Origin: Siphonodentalium dalli
Taxonomy: Eukaryota; Mollusca; Scaphopoda; Gadilida; Siphonodentaliidae
Direction of reading: 5' to 3'
Length of the DNA: 64,000 nt
Assembly: GCA_032622095.1 (NCBI GenBank)
Contig: CP136068.1
Coordinates: 163,763,465-163,827,464, forward strand
Shown here: piece after piece, positions 32,851 to 46,244 of the stretch
Numbering within the stretch: the stretch's first letter is position 1
Layout of the letters: every line of letters begins with the position of its first letter
Translations under genes and position numbers: made by a program
Notes under the pieces: generated by a model
The model's database searches: none
Told to the model about the DNA's origin: nothing
Seen by the model: only the letters and a program-made list of their open reading frames with translations

Positions 32851-33253
32851 CCGGGAACGCATCTTGGAGGAATGTCTTGATGCTGGTACACATTTCGCCG
32901 AATAATTCTTCAACCTTTTGCTGTGATGGGGCGGGGAACTCCTCATCCGGGTACTTCTCCTTCACGTCGCTGATTAAATCTCCCATATGTTCAATGGTTT
33001 TACTGATGTCTTCATTCTTCTCTATGCGCACGCAAACTTCCATGATCGTTTTCAATGGGTTTTCATCTTCCTCTACGTCTCCCTCAGTATGTTCGTCTCC
33101 CATTCCGCGTTTTGCCTCCAGTTCGTTGGCTAAGTCATTCAATCTGGCTAGCCTCTCTTCATTTCTTCGAATTAACTTAGCACGCTTAGCTGTGTAATGT
33201 GGCGAAAGGGCTACAGCAAAGCCACATATAGCAAGAATGATCACTGTACGCAT
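32837..33253 (-). CDS. small secreted acidic protein, copy 3 (intact)
   Basis: 138 codons from ATG 33253 to TAG 32837. Residues 1-15 (MRTVIILAICGFAVA) form a hydrophobic signal peptide. The following short variable segment (LSPHYTAKRAKLIRRNE) has basic pairs that could be processing sites. The rest is acidic and predicted helical, with ELEAKRGMGDEHTEGD, cysteines in MEVCVRIE and GEMCTSI (one possible disulphide), EKYPDEEFPAPSQQ and the end DAFPDILS. A 3' splice signal (attctcttttcag on this strand, ending near 33269) lies about 15 bases upstream of the ATG, so a 5' UTR intron is likely. Function unknown; a secreted or secretory-granule protein is the inference. It is close to copy 4 but the segment after the signal peptide differs strongly. 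Confidence 0.82.
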   Translation of the reverse strand: MRTVIILAICGFAVALSPHYTAKRAKLIRRNEERLARLNDLANELEAKRGMGDEHTEGDVEEDENPLKTIMEVCVRIEKNEDISKTIEHMGDLISDVKEKYPDEEFPAPSQQKVEELFGEMCTSIKTFLQDAFPDILS

Positions 33254-33261
33254 TTTCGTGT

Positions 33262-33883
33262 ATTTTCACTGAAAAGAGAATTTAAAAAAATTAAATCATA
33301 CGAAGTAATTAACTTTTAAACCCCGGAATCACCCCTCCGTTTTGGTACGCGGGATTTAGGCCATTTCCAGGCGTTACGTGGGGTTTATACCATTCTGAAC
33401 ATGTTTAAGTCCCACTTAATTTTCGAACCCCTAGATCACATTATATTACATATATGCCATATTATATACCATTTGAAAGAGGAAGCTCCAAAACATTGTA
33501 TTATCTACTTATCCAGCGTAATAAACTTTGATCATGTTGTTTTTGTTGAGGTACCCCGATGTGTTATTTGTGGTTAAGTTTCATATGGATTGTAGTGCAA
33601 AGTGTATTATCTTCAATAGAAGGGGAATAACTCTATATCTTAGTTTTAATTATATTGCATTCTTGGAGCGAGACGGTGGAAATGTTTCAATGATCTCGGC
33701 TATTGTATATTACTCTATGGCCACCTTCTGAGACAAAGACGTTCCAAATGGTGATGATTTATAGTATTTTAATCATGTGTTATGTCATATGTTGTTAATA
33801 AACCGTATATCAAGAACTATAAAAAAATTAATCGGTGACTCGATAACTAAATGCGCCTTTAACTCAGGATTCATCTGCCCACT
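33262..33883. other. upstream flank of gene copy 3
   Basis: Reverse complement of about 541-1735 without the TA-flanked element and with only one unit of the 28 bp minisatellite. Likely contains the promoter and a 5' non-coding exon; neither can be pinned from sequence alone. 33631-33641 is the empty target of the 789-1183 element. Confidence 0.6.
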
Positions 33884-33887
33884 TTAA

Positions 33888-34297
33888 CCCTTTGAGTGCC
33901 AGGGGCCGATCTCATCGGCCCTAATTTACTTTCTGTAAAATCGGTTGAATTTTTTTGGGTATGCTTAATCATGCTATAGCGAATTTAAAAACAAACTGGA
34001 TAACACCTTAGGGGCATGTTATAACTGAAAACTATCACCAAGTATTCATAGCAATAATTTTGATGCCCATAAAAAACATAAGATTCCCTGGCACTAAACC
34101 TACTAAATATACCTGTTGAAGAATATAAGAACAAATTATTAAAATTGTAAAAAATAATAACAAATGATGAAAAATTGTTAGGCCAATGCATTCTCTTATA
34201 TATGCGAGGCGACCTATGGTCGACTCGCATATATAAGAGAATGCATTGGCACAGGGTATATGGGTTGATACAAAAATCGGACCTGGCACTGAAAGGG
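33888..34297. mobile_element. TTAA-flanked piggyBac-like miniature element, 410 bp, complete
   Basis: TTAA at 33884-33887 and 34298-34301. Ends CCCTTTGAGTGCCAGG and cctggcactgaaaggg. A central hairpin at about 34181-34256. No open frame. Complete reference for the truncated relatives at 30018 and 31645. A related TTAA in the copy 1 flank is at 537-540. Confidence 0.88.
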
Positions 34298-34301
34298 TTA
34301 A

Positions 34302-35173
34302 CAGGTAGCAGGATTCAACCGAGAGTCTTATACGCAGCTTTTATAGCACACAGTTTACACAAATTTTGAATATTTCCAGCCCAAGTGCAATATTTTGATC
34401 TAATTCAGTCTAATACGTGTTCATGTTGTAGATACTACTTCAGCAAACGTGTAGGAACTCCGCAGGGCAAATCACTTAGGTCATCGAAAATACGATCAGA
34501 AACGAGGAAAAAGGTAATAAACTAAGATACGATATAGTACATGTACGTAGCATTTTGTCAGCTACGAGCATATGCTATACTATTTTTCAAACACGCTGAT
34601 AGTGGTGTGTGTCCATACTCACAGCTGTTTGCTTTAATATTGTGACAAAGTTGTCAGTCGAAGGATTCTCCTAGATGTATGAACTGATGTATTCCACGGA
34701 TCTCCGACTGTCAACTTTGATCAGAATGTTAAAGAAAACTACTGAGTATTTCGGAACAAATAAGGTATACACGTGTTTTTAAAATAAAATACCATATGCT
34801 CGTAACAGTCAAAATGCTACTGTTGTGTCAATTCCATATTATGATTGTGTATGTTTGCCTCGCCTCGGCCATTTTGAAAGCGTGATACTCACAACCACAA
34901 AAACCACATGATTCCCCACCGTGTTAGTGTAAATTTAAATTACTAATTATCCATAATTTTTTAACCCGTACGCAAACAAATATAATTTCCAGGCATAAAC
35001 ATATAGTCTCTGCCACAGACTATGCAGGCAATTTTGGTCAAGTTTGAAATGTATTGAAGATAGCCTATCGTAATCATTTGTGTTTTAATAAATTGCGTTC
35101 ATAATATACGACCATGCATTCTTCTGATAAAAGCGAAATATTCGTGTTTCATCACTTGATCGGAGGCACTTGT
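34302..35173. other. non-coding; traces of a LINE 3' region
   Basis: 34480-34570 resembles the complement of 420-510, where a LINE C-terminal region is decaying. No intact frame. Confidence 0.5.
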
Positions 35174-35626
35174 GACCCGCCATATCAAATCCAGTCGTAA
35201 GTCGGGATTTTTTTTACCCTGTGCCAATGCATTCTCTTATATATGCGAGTCGACCATAGGTCGCCTCGCATATATAAGAGAATGCATTGGCCTAACAATT
35301 TTGTATCATGTTTTTTAAATAAATGTTTCTTACAATTTTTAGGACATAAAATAAAAAACATCCATTACCCTGCACGGAGCCACACACATATATAGAAGCA
35401 TATAGAAGAGTGTCGTCTGCTCATGTTTGTCTGGGGCTCTGTATGTGTGAAATTATAAAATTGTTAAAGAATACAAGAACAAATTATTAAAATTGTAAAA
35501 AATTGTTAGGCCAATGCATTCTCTTATATATGCGAGGCGACCTATGGTCGACTCGCATATATAAGAGAATGCATTGTCACAGGGTAAAAGAATCCCGACT
35601 TACGACTTGATTTGATATGGCGGGTC
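35174..35626. mobile_element. 453 bp inverted-repeat element carrying the hairpin pair
   Basis: Ends GACCCGCCATATCAAATC / complement; arms continue gtcgtaagtcgggatt and then the hairpins at about 35215-35297 and 35508-35588, which face each other. Termini differ from those of the TTAA elements although the hairpins are nearly identical. Target duplication not clear. Confidence 0.78.
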
Positions 35627-36990
35627 ATATAATTTCTATCATACTATTCTATACCAGTGAGTATTGAACGCTTTGATGTTGTAGATAACAAAATAAATGA
35701 TGATCGGTCACATTCGCGAGACTGCTCTGAGTACATATGTGTTTGATCTAGAAAAGGTCACATAATCAATCCTTCTCTACTATATCACATTTAACTGTTT
35801 TTAATTACAATATATCACACGATTCAAGATAAACAGTACAGAAAAAACTGCGTTACTTTTCCATTTGCGGACGCTCAAATGTCCAGCTCACACAGTTGCA
35901 CGAGAACCTACTTTCACTTGCTCTCTCGTAATATACATTAGAGAGAATTCGTACATCTCTGATCAACGTTATACGCTGCAATCATGCTTCCTCGCACAAT
36001 TCCATCGATTATTCACTCTTACTAACTATTCAATATTTATAAACAAAATTAAAATTTCATTAAATTTTGTCCAATTTGGCGGCCATTTTGTGACAGACAT
36101 TATATAGATATGGTTGATGACTAAGCATTGTGTGTCTATATTTCAATTTATTTCAAATTTGGCATTAATTGGAGCATTTACCGCAGAATTTCAGATTGTT
36201 CCGATTCCAATAGCTATAGTGTGGACGCCATCTTGGATATTGAATTTTCCCATGATCATTTTTTTTGCGGATTTTGGAAATGTTGTTCGCATGATGTTTT
36301 TTCCCGAGTCGAATGACACCAAAATCAGATTGTATCCAATTTATTCCGGTTTCAATTTCCCCACGACCATACTAATGACCACGCAAACACACATAATATC
36401 TAACAGTCTTTAAATATTACGCGTATAACATAGTGTGCTTCTCGGGTTATTATATCAACACTAGTGTACAAACGCACACTGACAACTACAAGCATGACAG
36501 ACATCAGTTAAATCAAACGAAATAGGTATAATTGGGTGCCATTTTGCTGAGTTGTATGTAAAAATCGTCAACAAGAACTTCCGCTCTAAATAAGATACAT
36601 GTATGTCCAGATTTGGTGCAAGAAATATAGATAACGGGTTTGTAATCGGGTTACAGGGGTTGGTTACAAGTCATATGTGTTTTTTGTTTTGTTTTTATTA
36701 TTTTATTTTTTTTGTCACAACGTTTGCCGACCATTAGAGAATAACTCAAACTAGAACAATTTAAATATTCCCGCTATGCTTGTGAAAAAAGGGGGATACA
36801 AAGGTACATTTGGAGGTCGTTTAAAGTGATATGAAACACTCATCTTGGGTGATCAAATAGAAATGGACAATAGTCTTGCTCAAAGTAGTTATTTTTTTAC
36901 AAATATTACATGTATATCCAAATTGACAACACACCCCGTAATTATTATATATTCATTAAATGCAGCGACTCTTGATGCTTAGCGAAATTA
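35627..36990. other. non-coding, no gene recognised
   Basis: Contains a 99-codon open frame (36114-36413) lying in sequence of the ggcggccattttgtga / cgccatcttgga type that recurs as non-coding repeat near 43150; not accepted as a gene. Otherwise AT-rich and featureless. Confidence 0.5.
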
Positions 36991-36999
36991 GTTAGCTAG

Positions 37000-37391
37000 T
37001 TAGGCGCTGATATCGTGAAGTATATATTTACAATTGAGCGTATTTAGTTCAGACGATGTATTCTATGGAGTTCTGTGGTTAATTGGCTTGAGATTGTCGG
37101 CGATGTTAGTAGAATGCTACATTCCTCCAGTTGACATAGCGCCTGCATGAGTACTAATTTATAAGTGTAACACACCCGAACAAGTGCAAACAAATCCTCT
37201 TTTTTTTTGTCACAAAGTTACATATGGAAGTCGTTACTTTCATTTTTCTAGTTGGGCTTATTCCCCGGTGAGCATTTGTACCTTTGTGACAAAAAATCAC
37301 GTCGGATTTTTCAAACGACTTCCAAATATAACTTAGTAACCCTTTTTACAATGATAGGTGAAATATTTTAATTGTTCTAGTTGGTGTTATT
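37000..37391. repeat. dispersed segment hosting the foldback element, left part
   Basis: Continues after the insertion at 40550-41040, and matches 63310-64000, which has no insertion. Contains a short tandem element (agttattccccggtaagcat, tttgtgacaaaaaacacgtc). Target duplication TTATT at 37387-37391. Confidence 0.8.
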
Positions 37392-39295
37392 CACCCCCGT
37401 GTACATGATATCGCCAAAACCGAGGGTATCGCCAAAACCGAGAATATGGGAAAGTCATTTTCACGTATATGATATGGGGATATGTTTGTTTCTCATCGTT
37501 ATACAGACATCGAGCATCGTATTGTGTATGTCCACACGAAGCAGGAGTATGTATCCACTAGTTGTCATTTAGTTTTCCCAGATCAGACCATTCATTTTTT
37601 TTTGTCGAATTTTTTCATTGGTGGTTTTGCTTTTGCTCACTCAAATTTTCGAGAACATCCATTCACTAGTATATTTCCTGGACATCCACGCTTCCAAAAC
37701 AAATGCCGGTATATAGTTGAATCTGTAAATGAAGCATAGGATTTGACAGAATTTTAAAAATCCGTGTCGTTCTCAATATCCGCGCGATATGAAGGGACCA
37801 CTGTCGGTCCAGAAAGATGCGAACGGCACAGATGAAGATGCGACCAAACGCCGAGTTTCTGTGCAGTAAATATGCGTATTACTTAAGGAGTTCTGATGAG
37901 TTTTCGAGTGTTTTTATGTGTATCTGAGACTGATCAATTGGACTGCGAATGTCATCTGAAATATGAATCCATAACATATTCTAAATATTGTGTGCATATA
38001 TATTATGAATGTGTTTCAATTGAAATTAATTGAACATCCATCTCATCATTCAGATTTGCGATCTCAAGAACGTGAATGAAGGATAACGCGATGCCTTGAT
38101 CACACGCACGTGAATGCTGCCGTTCGCATGCATGCAGCTAATCGGTTATTCGTTTATTATTAACATGCTTGGAGTTTGTACATAGACCACACATGCCGGA
38201 ATACACGCTACTTACATACTTTATGACTCGTTCCCACTCGAGTAGACCGTTACGCGACAATGAAACCGACTCATCTTATGGATTATACATACATCGTATT
38301 GCTCCAAATTATGCAATTTTTTAAGAGTCATCAGATAAAATTGTAACTATTCTATGTTAACACACTAAACATTCGAACATATATGTACACACACACAACA
38401 AAGTTACTGCTATTTATAATAAACACTTCACTGTGGAACATGTGTATACTGTCATGTGCACATGTAAATTGCACTATAGTTTACAACTTTTATAATTTAG
38501 CCCTAGGACCACATATTTAGTGGGCATAATATTTACACAAGACTTCATTATGTTATCGTATAGCTATAGGTTGCATATACTGTAATTGATATGTATGTTT
38601 AACCGAAATGAATCTTATCTTATCAGGGTCTCCGTCCTGGGTTTGGTTTATGGTTCTAACCAAAATTGTTATGGATGTTCAGCGTCAAGTCGCATCTGAC
38701 TTTCCCTAACGCTTCGTCTATGGGCACAATTTCCAATGGCGCATCTGATTCAGACATGGTGTTTCATAATACTAAATTCGAGATGCCACAAAATATCCGC
38801 GCAACACATAAGGGATCGGATGAATTGACTGATTAAGGGATTAATCATAATTTAATTAAGCCTCCGCGCCCGGTGATTTTATGCGCACTGGCTGTTTTTG
38901 CTTTGTTCACAGACAGAGAAAATTGTTGCGATTATAGCTCCACTCGTGCAAACATTCACGAGACCCGATGATGAGTATAACGTGTCATGCATCACAAATG
39001 TATTTGTCTTCAATGAGAGTATTTGTTTTGTTGGGGGGGGGTCTTAACCTCTGTCAAACCATTCAACAGAGAAAAATGGATACCATGGCACATGGTGGCG
39101 GTCAAGCGAGCAATTTCCAATAATAATTCTTATACAAAAGATCACAGGAAAAAAGATAAATATGTATACGTGCTCTATCCGCGAACATACTAGGCTACAT
39201 CCGAAGATAACATGTTCTGTCTTTTAGTCGGCTAATTCATCCACTCGGTTATAGGGATGTGACAGTGGTGTGTTGGTGCAACATAACACTTCCCT

Positions 39296-39377
<82 letters not shown>

Positions 39378-40549
39378 CTTCATAACTGAGGAAGATACGT
39401 TATTGATCAAAACCGCATGGTCTGGTTTGATTTTGTTTAAACATGGTTTTGTACATAGACACAATACAGAGGTCCATTGACATCCGGGTAAGAAGGCACA
39501 CACGTGTGCCACACATAGCACATTGTGATGATATATGTACTGATGTTTAAGGTTAACATAGAATATTATCTGATGACTCTTGAAAAGCCAGAATTGCATA
39601 ATATGGAGCAATACGAGATATGTATATTCGATAAGATGATTCGGTTTCATTGTCGCGTAACGGTCTACTCGAGTAGGAACGAGTCATAAAGTCTGCAAAA
39701 TAAACATGATTATAACAAATCGTTGATACGCCGTAGCGTGTCGTCCGGCATGTGTGGTCTATATACAAACTCCAAGCATGTTAATACTAAACGAATATCC
39801 GATTAGCTGCATGCATGCAAACGGCAGCATTCACGTGCGTGTGATCAAGGCATCGCGTTATCATTCATTCACGTTCTTGAGATCGCAAATCTGAATGCTG
39901 AGATGGATGTTCAATTAATTTCAATTGAAACACTTTCATAATATATATGCACACAATGTTTCGAATATGTTATGGATTCATATTCAGATGACATTCGCAG
40001 TCCAATTGATCAGTCTCAGATACACATAAAAACACTCGAAAACTCATCACAACTCCTTAAGTAATACGCATATTTACTGCACAGAAACTCTGCGTTTGGC
40101 GCATCTTCATCTGTGCCGTTCGCATCTTTCTGGACCGACGGTGGTCCCTTCATATCGCGCGGATATTGAGAACCACAAGGATTTATTAAATTCTGTCAAA
40201 TCCTATGCTTCATTGACAGATTCAACTATATACCGGCATTTGTTTTGGAAGCGTGGAAGTCCAGGAACTATACTAGTGAATGGTTGTTCTCGAAAATTTG
40301 AGTGAGCAAAAGCAAAAACACCATTGAAAAAATTCGCCAAAACAAAATTAATGGTCTGATCTGGGAAAACTGATTGACAACTGGTGGATAAATACTCATG
40401 CTTCGTGTGGACATACACATACGATGCTCGATGTCTGTATTACGGTGAGAAACAAACATATCCCCATATCATATACTTGAAAATGACTTTCCCATATTCT
40501 CGGTTTTGGCGATACCCTCGGTTTTGGCGATACCACGTACACGGGGGTG
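37392..40549. mobile_element. 3.16 kb foldback element with arms near 1 kb
   Basis: Starts CACCCCCGTGTACATGATAT and ends with the complement (acacgggggtg). Inverted arms run 37392-38361 and 39552-40549; the loop is 38362-39551. Flanked by TTATT on both sides (37387-37391, 40550-40554). The paralogue near 63517 has a single TTATT. No transposase frame is visible in arms or loop, so it is non-autonomous. A 5 bp target duplication with long arms does not assign it to a superfamily by itself. A small relative is at 49601-50207. Confidence 0.9.
39297..39376. repeat. (TA)n microsatellite
   Basis: About 39 TA dinucleotides inside the loop of the foldback element. Confidence 0.97.
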
Positions 40550-41040
40550 TTATTCCCCGGTAAGCAGCATTTGTAATTTTGTGACAAAACCTCGTCGGAT
40601 TTTTAATCGAATTCCAAAATTAATGTAACTTAGTAACCCTTTTTTACAATGATAGGTAACTATTTTAATTTTTCTAGTTGGAGTTATTCCCCAGTAAGCA
40701 TTTGTAACTTTGTGATAAAAACACGTTGGATTTTTTAAACGAATTCTAAATATAACTTTGTAATTCTTTTTTACAAGGATGGGTGAAATATTTTCATATA
40801 TATATCGTTCATTCATTAACATAATCTGTGACACTGTAAAATAAAAAAGAGTGATTTGTCGTATTCGATTTTTGAATGTGTGCAAGACGTGTGCGAGTTG
40901 CGTTCAAATGTCCCCCTCGCCGCCCAGAACAGGATATTATTGTTGCTATTGTCATTATACTGCGTATGTTTGTTTTTTAATGTGACCATGTATATAGTGT
41001 CGATAAAGTATTAATCAAATAAAAAAATGTCTCAAAAATC
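40550..41040. repeat. dispersed segment, right part
   Basis: Continues 37000-37391 and matches 63520-64000 to its end. Contains the tandem ggagttattccccgg units. Non-coding. Confidence 0.8.
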
Positions 41041-41899
41041 TATCAAGAATAAACTCACCTCAGCGAATATTACCTCACAAAATCTGAGAAATCAAGTTAT
41101 GTGCTGTATATCGTCACGTTAAAACTATAGGACTCGATACATGCCGGTCTGTTACCTTCGACTTTATATAACGTTCGTGACCGCCCCACACACTTACAGG
41201 GTTGATAAGTTCAAATCGCTTTGAGAGATTGTTGCATAACTGAAGTCGTACCATTTTTACAATCCACTGACTTCAGTTGAAAGGAAATAGCATAGAGGTT
41301 TAAAGCAGACAATAGCCGATTTGATAATTGAAGCAGACACATATATTACCGGGTATACAGTAAACTGGTTATTATTACACAGGGATTACCGGTATATAGT
41401 AATCTGGTCATTTAACAGGATGATCTGCGAAATTGGAAAATAAAGTCCGTAAGCCAGCACGGTAATATAACAAGCCGCGGGCAACATATATAACACGCAC
41501 GGTTACATAACTATTCATGACGACCTTTTAGAAGTTCTTGTTTAAAAGTTATATTCAGTTCTGATCCCTTCTGACAGGGAACTTTATACATACTAAATAA
41601 CAGAGTGGCAGGACTGCCCATTCTGATGGATGCAATTAACTGACCTCCTTAGCAGAGGTAGATAATTGCCAAATGTTGGGTTCAGTGTTGCCACTTCTTG
41701 GGGACAATTTTACAACTTTAGGGGGCAATGTTGCCAGTTCTTGCGGCAATGTTGCCGCTCGTTGGGGGATGTTGCCACTCTTTGGTGGCAATTTTACCAC
41801 GTATGGATCAAATTAGGCCACTCACAGAGGGCAACAATATCCCCTTCTAGGTAAACAGTATATAGGTATGGGTTCATGATTGAAGCTTCCTTAAATTAT
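41041..41899. other. non-coding; degenerate ggcaatgttgcc repeat
   Basis: 41680-41790 has degenerate units of about 27 bp containing gcaatgttgcc. No gene. Confidence 0.55.
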
Positions 41900-41995
41900 G
41901 CGAAAACCTTGTGCCAATGCATTATCTATTATATGCGAATCTCCCTATGTGAGCCTCACATATATCAGAGAATACATTGGCCTAACAATATTTAC
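41900..41995. mobile_element. relic of the hairpin seen in the TTAA elements
   Basis: cttgtgccaatgcattatct ... gagaatacattggcctaaca with diverged arms. No recognisable terminal repeats around it. Confidence 0.7.
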
Positions 41996-43117
41996 CTTGA
42001 CCATTTTCACTCACTTCCAACCATTAAAGTTAAACTCCTGTTGAAAGTGTTCTCGTAATTTGACATTCCAATGAATAATTGATGGGGAATGTGCTGCTTT
42101 TAGCAATATAATTTCCTGCTTTTTGGTCAGAATTTTGGATTCAAATGCATTTGATCGAATTGGAATTATTCTTTCCATCAACAGCGTCGAGACTCAAACA
42201 TTAACTAGAGGCATTTCATAACAGGACTAAACACCTTATAAAAAAAGTCTAGTCACCAGAAAAATGTGTAAAAAGCAACTTGAACATGAACAATATGCAT
42301 ATTATGAAATTATGGATGGACTCTAGCCTGCTTGGCTATTTTAATAAAACTCTTACGGCCATTTTGGGATAAAAACCACTATTAATCGGCTAACCTAGAG
42401 GTTACAACGAGTGGTTAACCTGGTGTGAAAATCCGGTGACAGTTTCAGCCCTAATCCTACAGCTATTACCTATAATTTGGCCCTTCCAGTGTTTGGGCAC
42501 CCATGCCTGTAACAGATATCAAAACAGCCCTGGATCCTGCCCTGACTCGGCTGAGTATAAATTAACTACCTTTCTATAGCAGGAAACTTATCATAAATAT
42601 TGGAAATGCGACAATGTTAGGGTTCACGCAGTTAATGGTTAGTGGCCTGGTTCATGCAACTATTTTGTGATCATATTCAAAGATATTCCAGGAGTCACAG
42701 GGTTTGCACACTAGACATTCCAGGCTCTTCCAGTAGTAGGGTCCGCTGATACATACTATTGAGTGCCTAATAATGATACAATCATGTAATGTTCTCTTTT
42801 TCCTGATGGAATTCGCCATGCACCATCCTTATTTGGCCCTGTACATTCATTTTTTTGGGACTTATATTGACCCAACATTATCTAGTAAGGCAAAGAATGC
42901 AGCATTGCTTTCCGTTCGGAATCCTCCGTGACCATAATCACATTTGGGCATGTGTGAATAATTTATATTCACTTCTGAAACCAATGTATTGCTGAAAACA
43001 TGATTGATAGTGGCAATGACACTGTGGCTCAAGTTGGATGGGGGATAATTTATTGTGTTACAATCAGTGGAGCGATTAGGAATGCGGAAAGTTGAAATGT
43101 CTAAGTAATACTAGACG
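41996..43117. other. non-coding, no gene recognised
   Basis: No repeated structure or supported open frame noticed. Confidence 0.45.
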
Positions 43118-43640
43118 TCAACATGAAGAGATACATGTATAAATTATATAAAGTAAAATCCAAGATGGCTGCTGGTGGCCCTGTTTTCTAATGAAATTCA
43201 AAAAACAGAATTCAGAAAAAAAATGATAAGCTCCCATATAGAGGTCACCCTGGGCCCACAGATCCCAAACAGATGAGGGATATCGATGTGGCCTGTGGCC
43301 TGTAGGGTGCGCCAAATATTTAGTGATGCATAGAGTAAGATCAAAGATGGCTACCGGCGGCCATGTTTTTCATCGAAAAAATTGTTTTAAAAATAGTAAG
43401 CGCCCATCTAGGAGTTACCCCGATGATCCATATCAAATTTTGTGACAATATGGTGAGGGGTGTGGCCTATAGGGTGTGCTAATGGATTCAAAACTGAAAT
43501 CCAAGATGGCCGCTGGCGGCCATTTTTTTTAACGAAATTCGGAGGGAAATGGTAAGCTATAGGTCACCACGAGATCTCTTTGGCGTTTGGTGGCGATCGG
43601 ACGAGGGATGTTGCCTGTAGGGTGTGCTGGCGCAAATTGT
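43118..43640. repeat. about 165 bp tandem repeat, three diverged copies
   Basis: Each unit has aaatccaagatggc(c/t)gctgg, a taagc(g/t)cccat segment and a gtggcctatagggtgtgc segment. The array ends in an acgtacgtacgtacgtac microsatellite. Non-coding. Confidence 0.75.
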
Positions 43641-45105
43641 TGACGTACGTACGTACGTACATACGACGGACGACCAACCCACGGCAGTACATGTGGCTCA
43701 AACTTTACAAAATCACAATATTTGCCAGTTAATTTTGGGAAAATGACTGATAGTGATATTTATGAAGGAACTAGCTATTGAAGCATTGATCAGAGGCTAT
43801 ACAGCCTCACATTTTTCTTTCAGACTCGCCTTATCAGTTCAATACATTTTGGGCATGTTTGAATGCTTTATATAGATTTTCAAACCGATTGTGTTGCTGA
43901 GAACATGAAACAGCTAAATTTCCACCTCTAAAGTAATGAAATTGACCTATAACCAGTTATTAAAGCACAGAATATTTTACCCATGTTATATGGTCATAAT
44001 ACAATGGGAAGAAACCAAGATTAACAATCTCCATCGCAATTTTATCAACACTATGAAGATGCCCCAAAAAGTCCCAAATTTTCAGCCATATTTATTTTAA
44101 GAAAAAGCCCGTACATGCAATGTTGGATCGTAAATGATTGTTGTTTCCATTGTATTTTATTTGTGTATACTAAGCTATACTTGTAACTACAGAAAGTTCC
44201 AATATTCGGAACAAACCTTGGAACTAAAGCAGTCATATCATTAAACAGACATACCAATTAACTGGCGACTGTGCTTGGTAAATTGCCATTTTTTGCTATA
44301 AAATTTATTTTTGAGAATTATATTCTTGAATTACAACACTTGACCTAGTTTTAAAAAATCAATATAAAATTCAAATATAAATTCACCAACTTTCTAATGG
44401 GAAAAAAAACCCGCCAGGTAAATATGTATTGTTTTCAATACCGCACAAAGTCACATCCAGAAATATTTGCAACTCCGTACCTTTTGCTGTGGAGAATTGC
44501 ATGGAAATGACCATTCAAAATTGGTGATGTGACCTCCTCCTTAACACTTGTGCACACGAGAGCAGCTAACCCTTATTACGGAAGTACGGTCGGATAAGAA
44601 GTCACCTGTGCTTGTAAAAAATGTGTTCCTTTTTTGGGGAACCTTAACAAAGTCACGGACTAATTTGAGAACTTCGTCTAGAGTCATGTTTTGTAAACAT
44701 AAACACACACAGCGGACATTTGTTCAAACGCACCTCTGATGTTTATATTGTATCTTGCTTACATAAACTGGACGATTTTGAGGTCCTGATGGCACTGAAC
44801 TGTTGTATACAAATTCATTCTAGCTCTACTGTCTGAGGTGACAGCAATTCGGATTTGACATGTCGGAGTGTCATGAAATATTGTCAATACTACAATTTTC
44901 AAGAAATTGATCTATATACTTCAAAATAATTGCTACGCCGGGAAGTTAGATCACTTGAATATTTCAAGCATTGTTTTTTTTCCCGAAAATATAATTCAAA
45001 TTGGACTACTACATGTATATATGAGGTATGTATCACTCCATTGACTATCATTATCACATGTACATATATATGCGGTATGCATTTACTCTATTGAATAAAG
45101 GCCGC
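43641..45105. other. non-coding, no gene recognised
   Basis: Short unrelated open frames only. 44510-44535 shares ccattc(a/g)aaattggt with the spacer of the LINE (10707-10722), perhaps one old repeat family. Confidence 0.45.
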
Positions 45106-45326
45106 AAAGTTGATAGTGTACATATACTCTTACTATGTCATGGTTCAGCAAAGTTTATAGTGTGCATATACGCTTACTATGCCATGGTTCAGCAAAGTTT
45201 ATAGTGTATATATACTCTTACTATGTCATGGGTCAGCAAAGGTTATAGTGTACATATACTCTTACTTTGGCATGGGTCAGCAAAGGTTATAGTGTACATA
45301 TACGCTTACTATGGCATGGGTCAGCC
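45106..45326. repeat. 44 bp tandem repeat, five copies
   Basis: Unit aaggttatagtgtacatata followed by ctcttactatgtcatgggtcagca, with few substitutions. Confidence 0.92.
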
Positions 45327-46147
45327 ACTTTCAACTGATACTGATATATTGGTTTAAAATATAATAATTGTTTGACTTTATGTAAACTGTTCTGGCTTTA
45401 CTCTTTTGTCTTCATATTTCAAAAAATTTAAGTTTTACATTTTATCCTTGAATTACAAAATTTAGGATTCTTTGGTTTATTAAATCCTCATTTGATCGTT
45501 TGTTCCAAATTACTTCTCATAATTCTGATAAACCGCACCGGGACATTACTCTCGTAATGTGGAAGTTAGGGGAAGGGGGCTGGCAAAATGGACACAAACT
45601 TCACCAAACGTACATGTGTATAACATTTATGGAGACACGGATTCATTATGAGCATTCATTGCTTCGAACATGCTTGGTTCAATGATCTTGAACAATTTCT
45701 CATTAGTTGTCGACATTGCCATGCACGTATCGATCGGAAAGACACATTGAGAGGTCCCAATTTTCGCCCACGTCGGGGTTAGGACCTGTGCCAACTTCGT
45801 CTAATCCAGACTACGCTGATAGCATCCACTATATTTATGCAATATAGTTGTTTAAAAGTGACATTGCTTGTGTTATGGTGGGGTCTTTGCAGTAGTGATA
45901 ATGGTATAGTCTTTGGCATTGGTATACAGCGTATATATACATGTATGCAACTATTCAGCTAATTATTATGTACATATGCATAGGCTATTATTATATAACT
46001 TTGGTTTTGACATAAAACATTTAAAATACATTCTAACTCGCACGGACAACGTCGGATAGCCCAGTTAGTTATATATAAGAGAGATACTTGCATGCCTGAT
46101 ACAGCATTAGCTGGAAATTAATTTCCGATCAAAATAGTTTCCAATAC
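45327..46147. other. non-coding, no gene recognised
   Basis: No repeat or domain recognised; the frame at 45500-45685 lacks support. Confidence 0.45.
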
Positions 46148-46244
46148 ACTGTAGGAATTATCCGTAAAATAATACGGTAGAAAGTACTGGTCATATAATT
46201 GCCGGTACTTTCTACCGTATTATTTTACTGATAATTCTTACAGT
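46148..46244. mobile_element. 97 bp palindromic miniature element
   Basis: Ends CACTGTAGGAATTATC and gataattcttacagtg; arms of about 42 bp through aataatacggtagaaagtac. Non-coding. Confidence 0.85.

Noticed and set aside
36114-36413. 99-residue hydrophobic open frame
   Set aside because: Lies in a non-coding repeat context (ggcggccattttgtga, cgccatcttgga), has overlapping alternative frames and no family resemblance.
39294-39650. 118-residue frame ending in a Tyr-Ile repeat
   Set aside because: Half of it is a (TA)n microsatellite inside a foldback loop.
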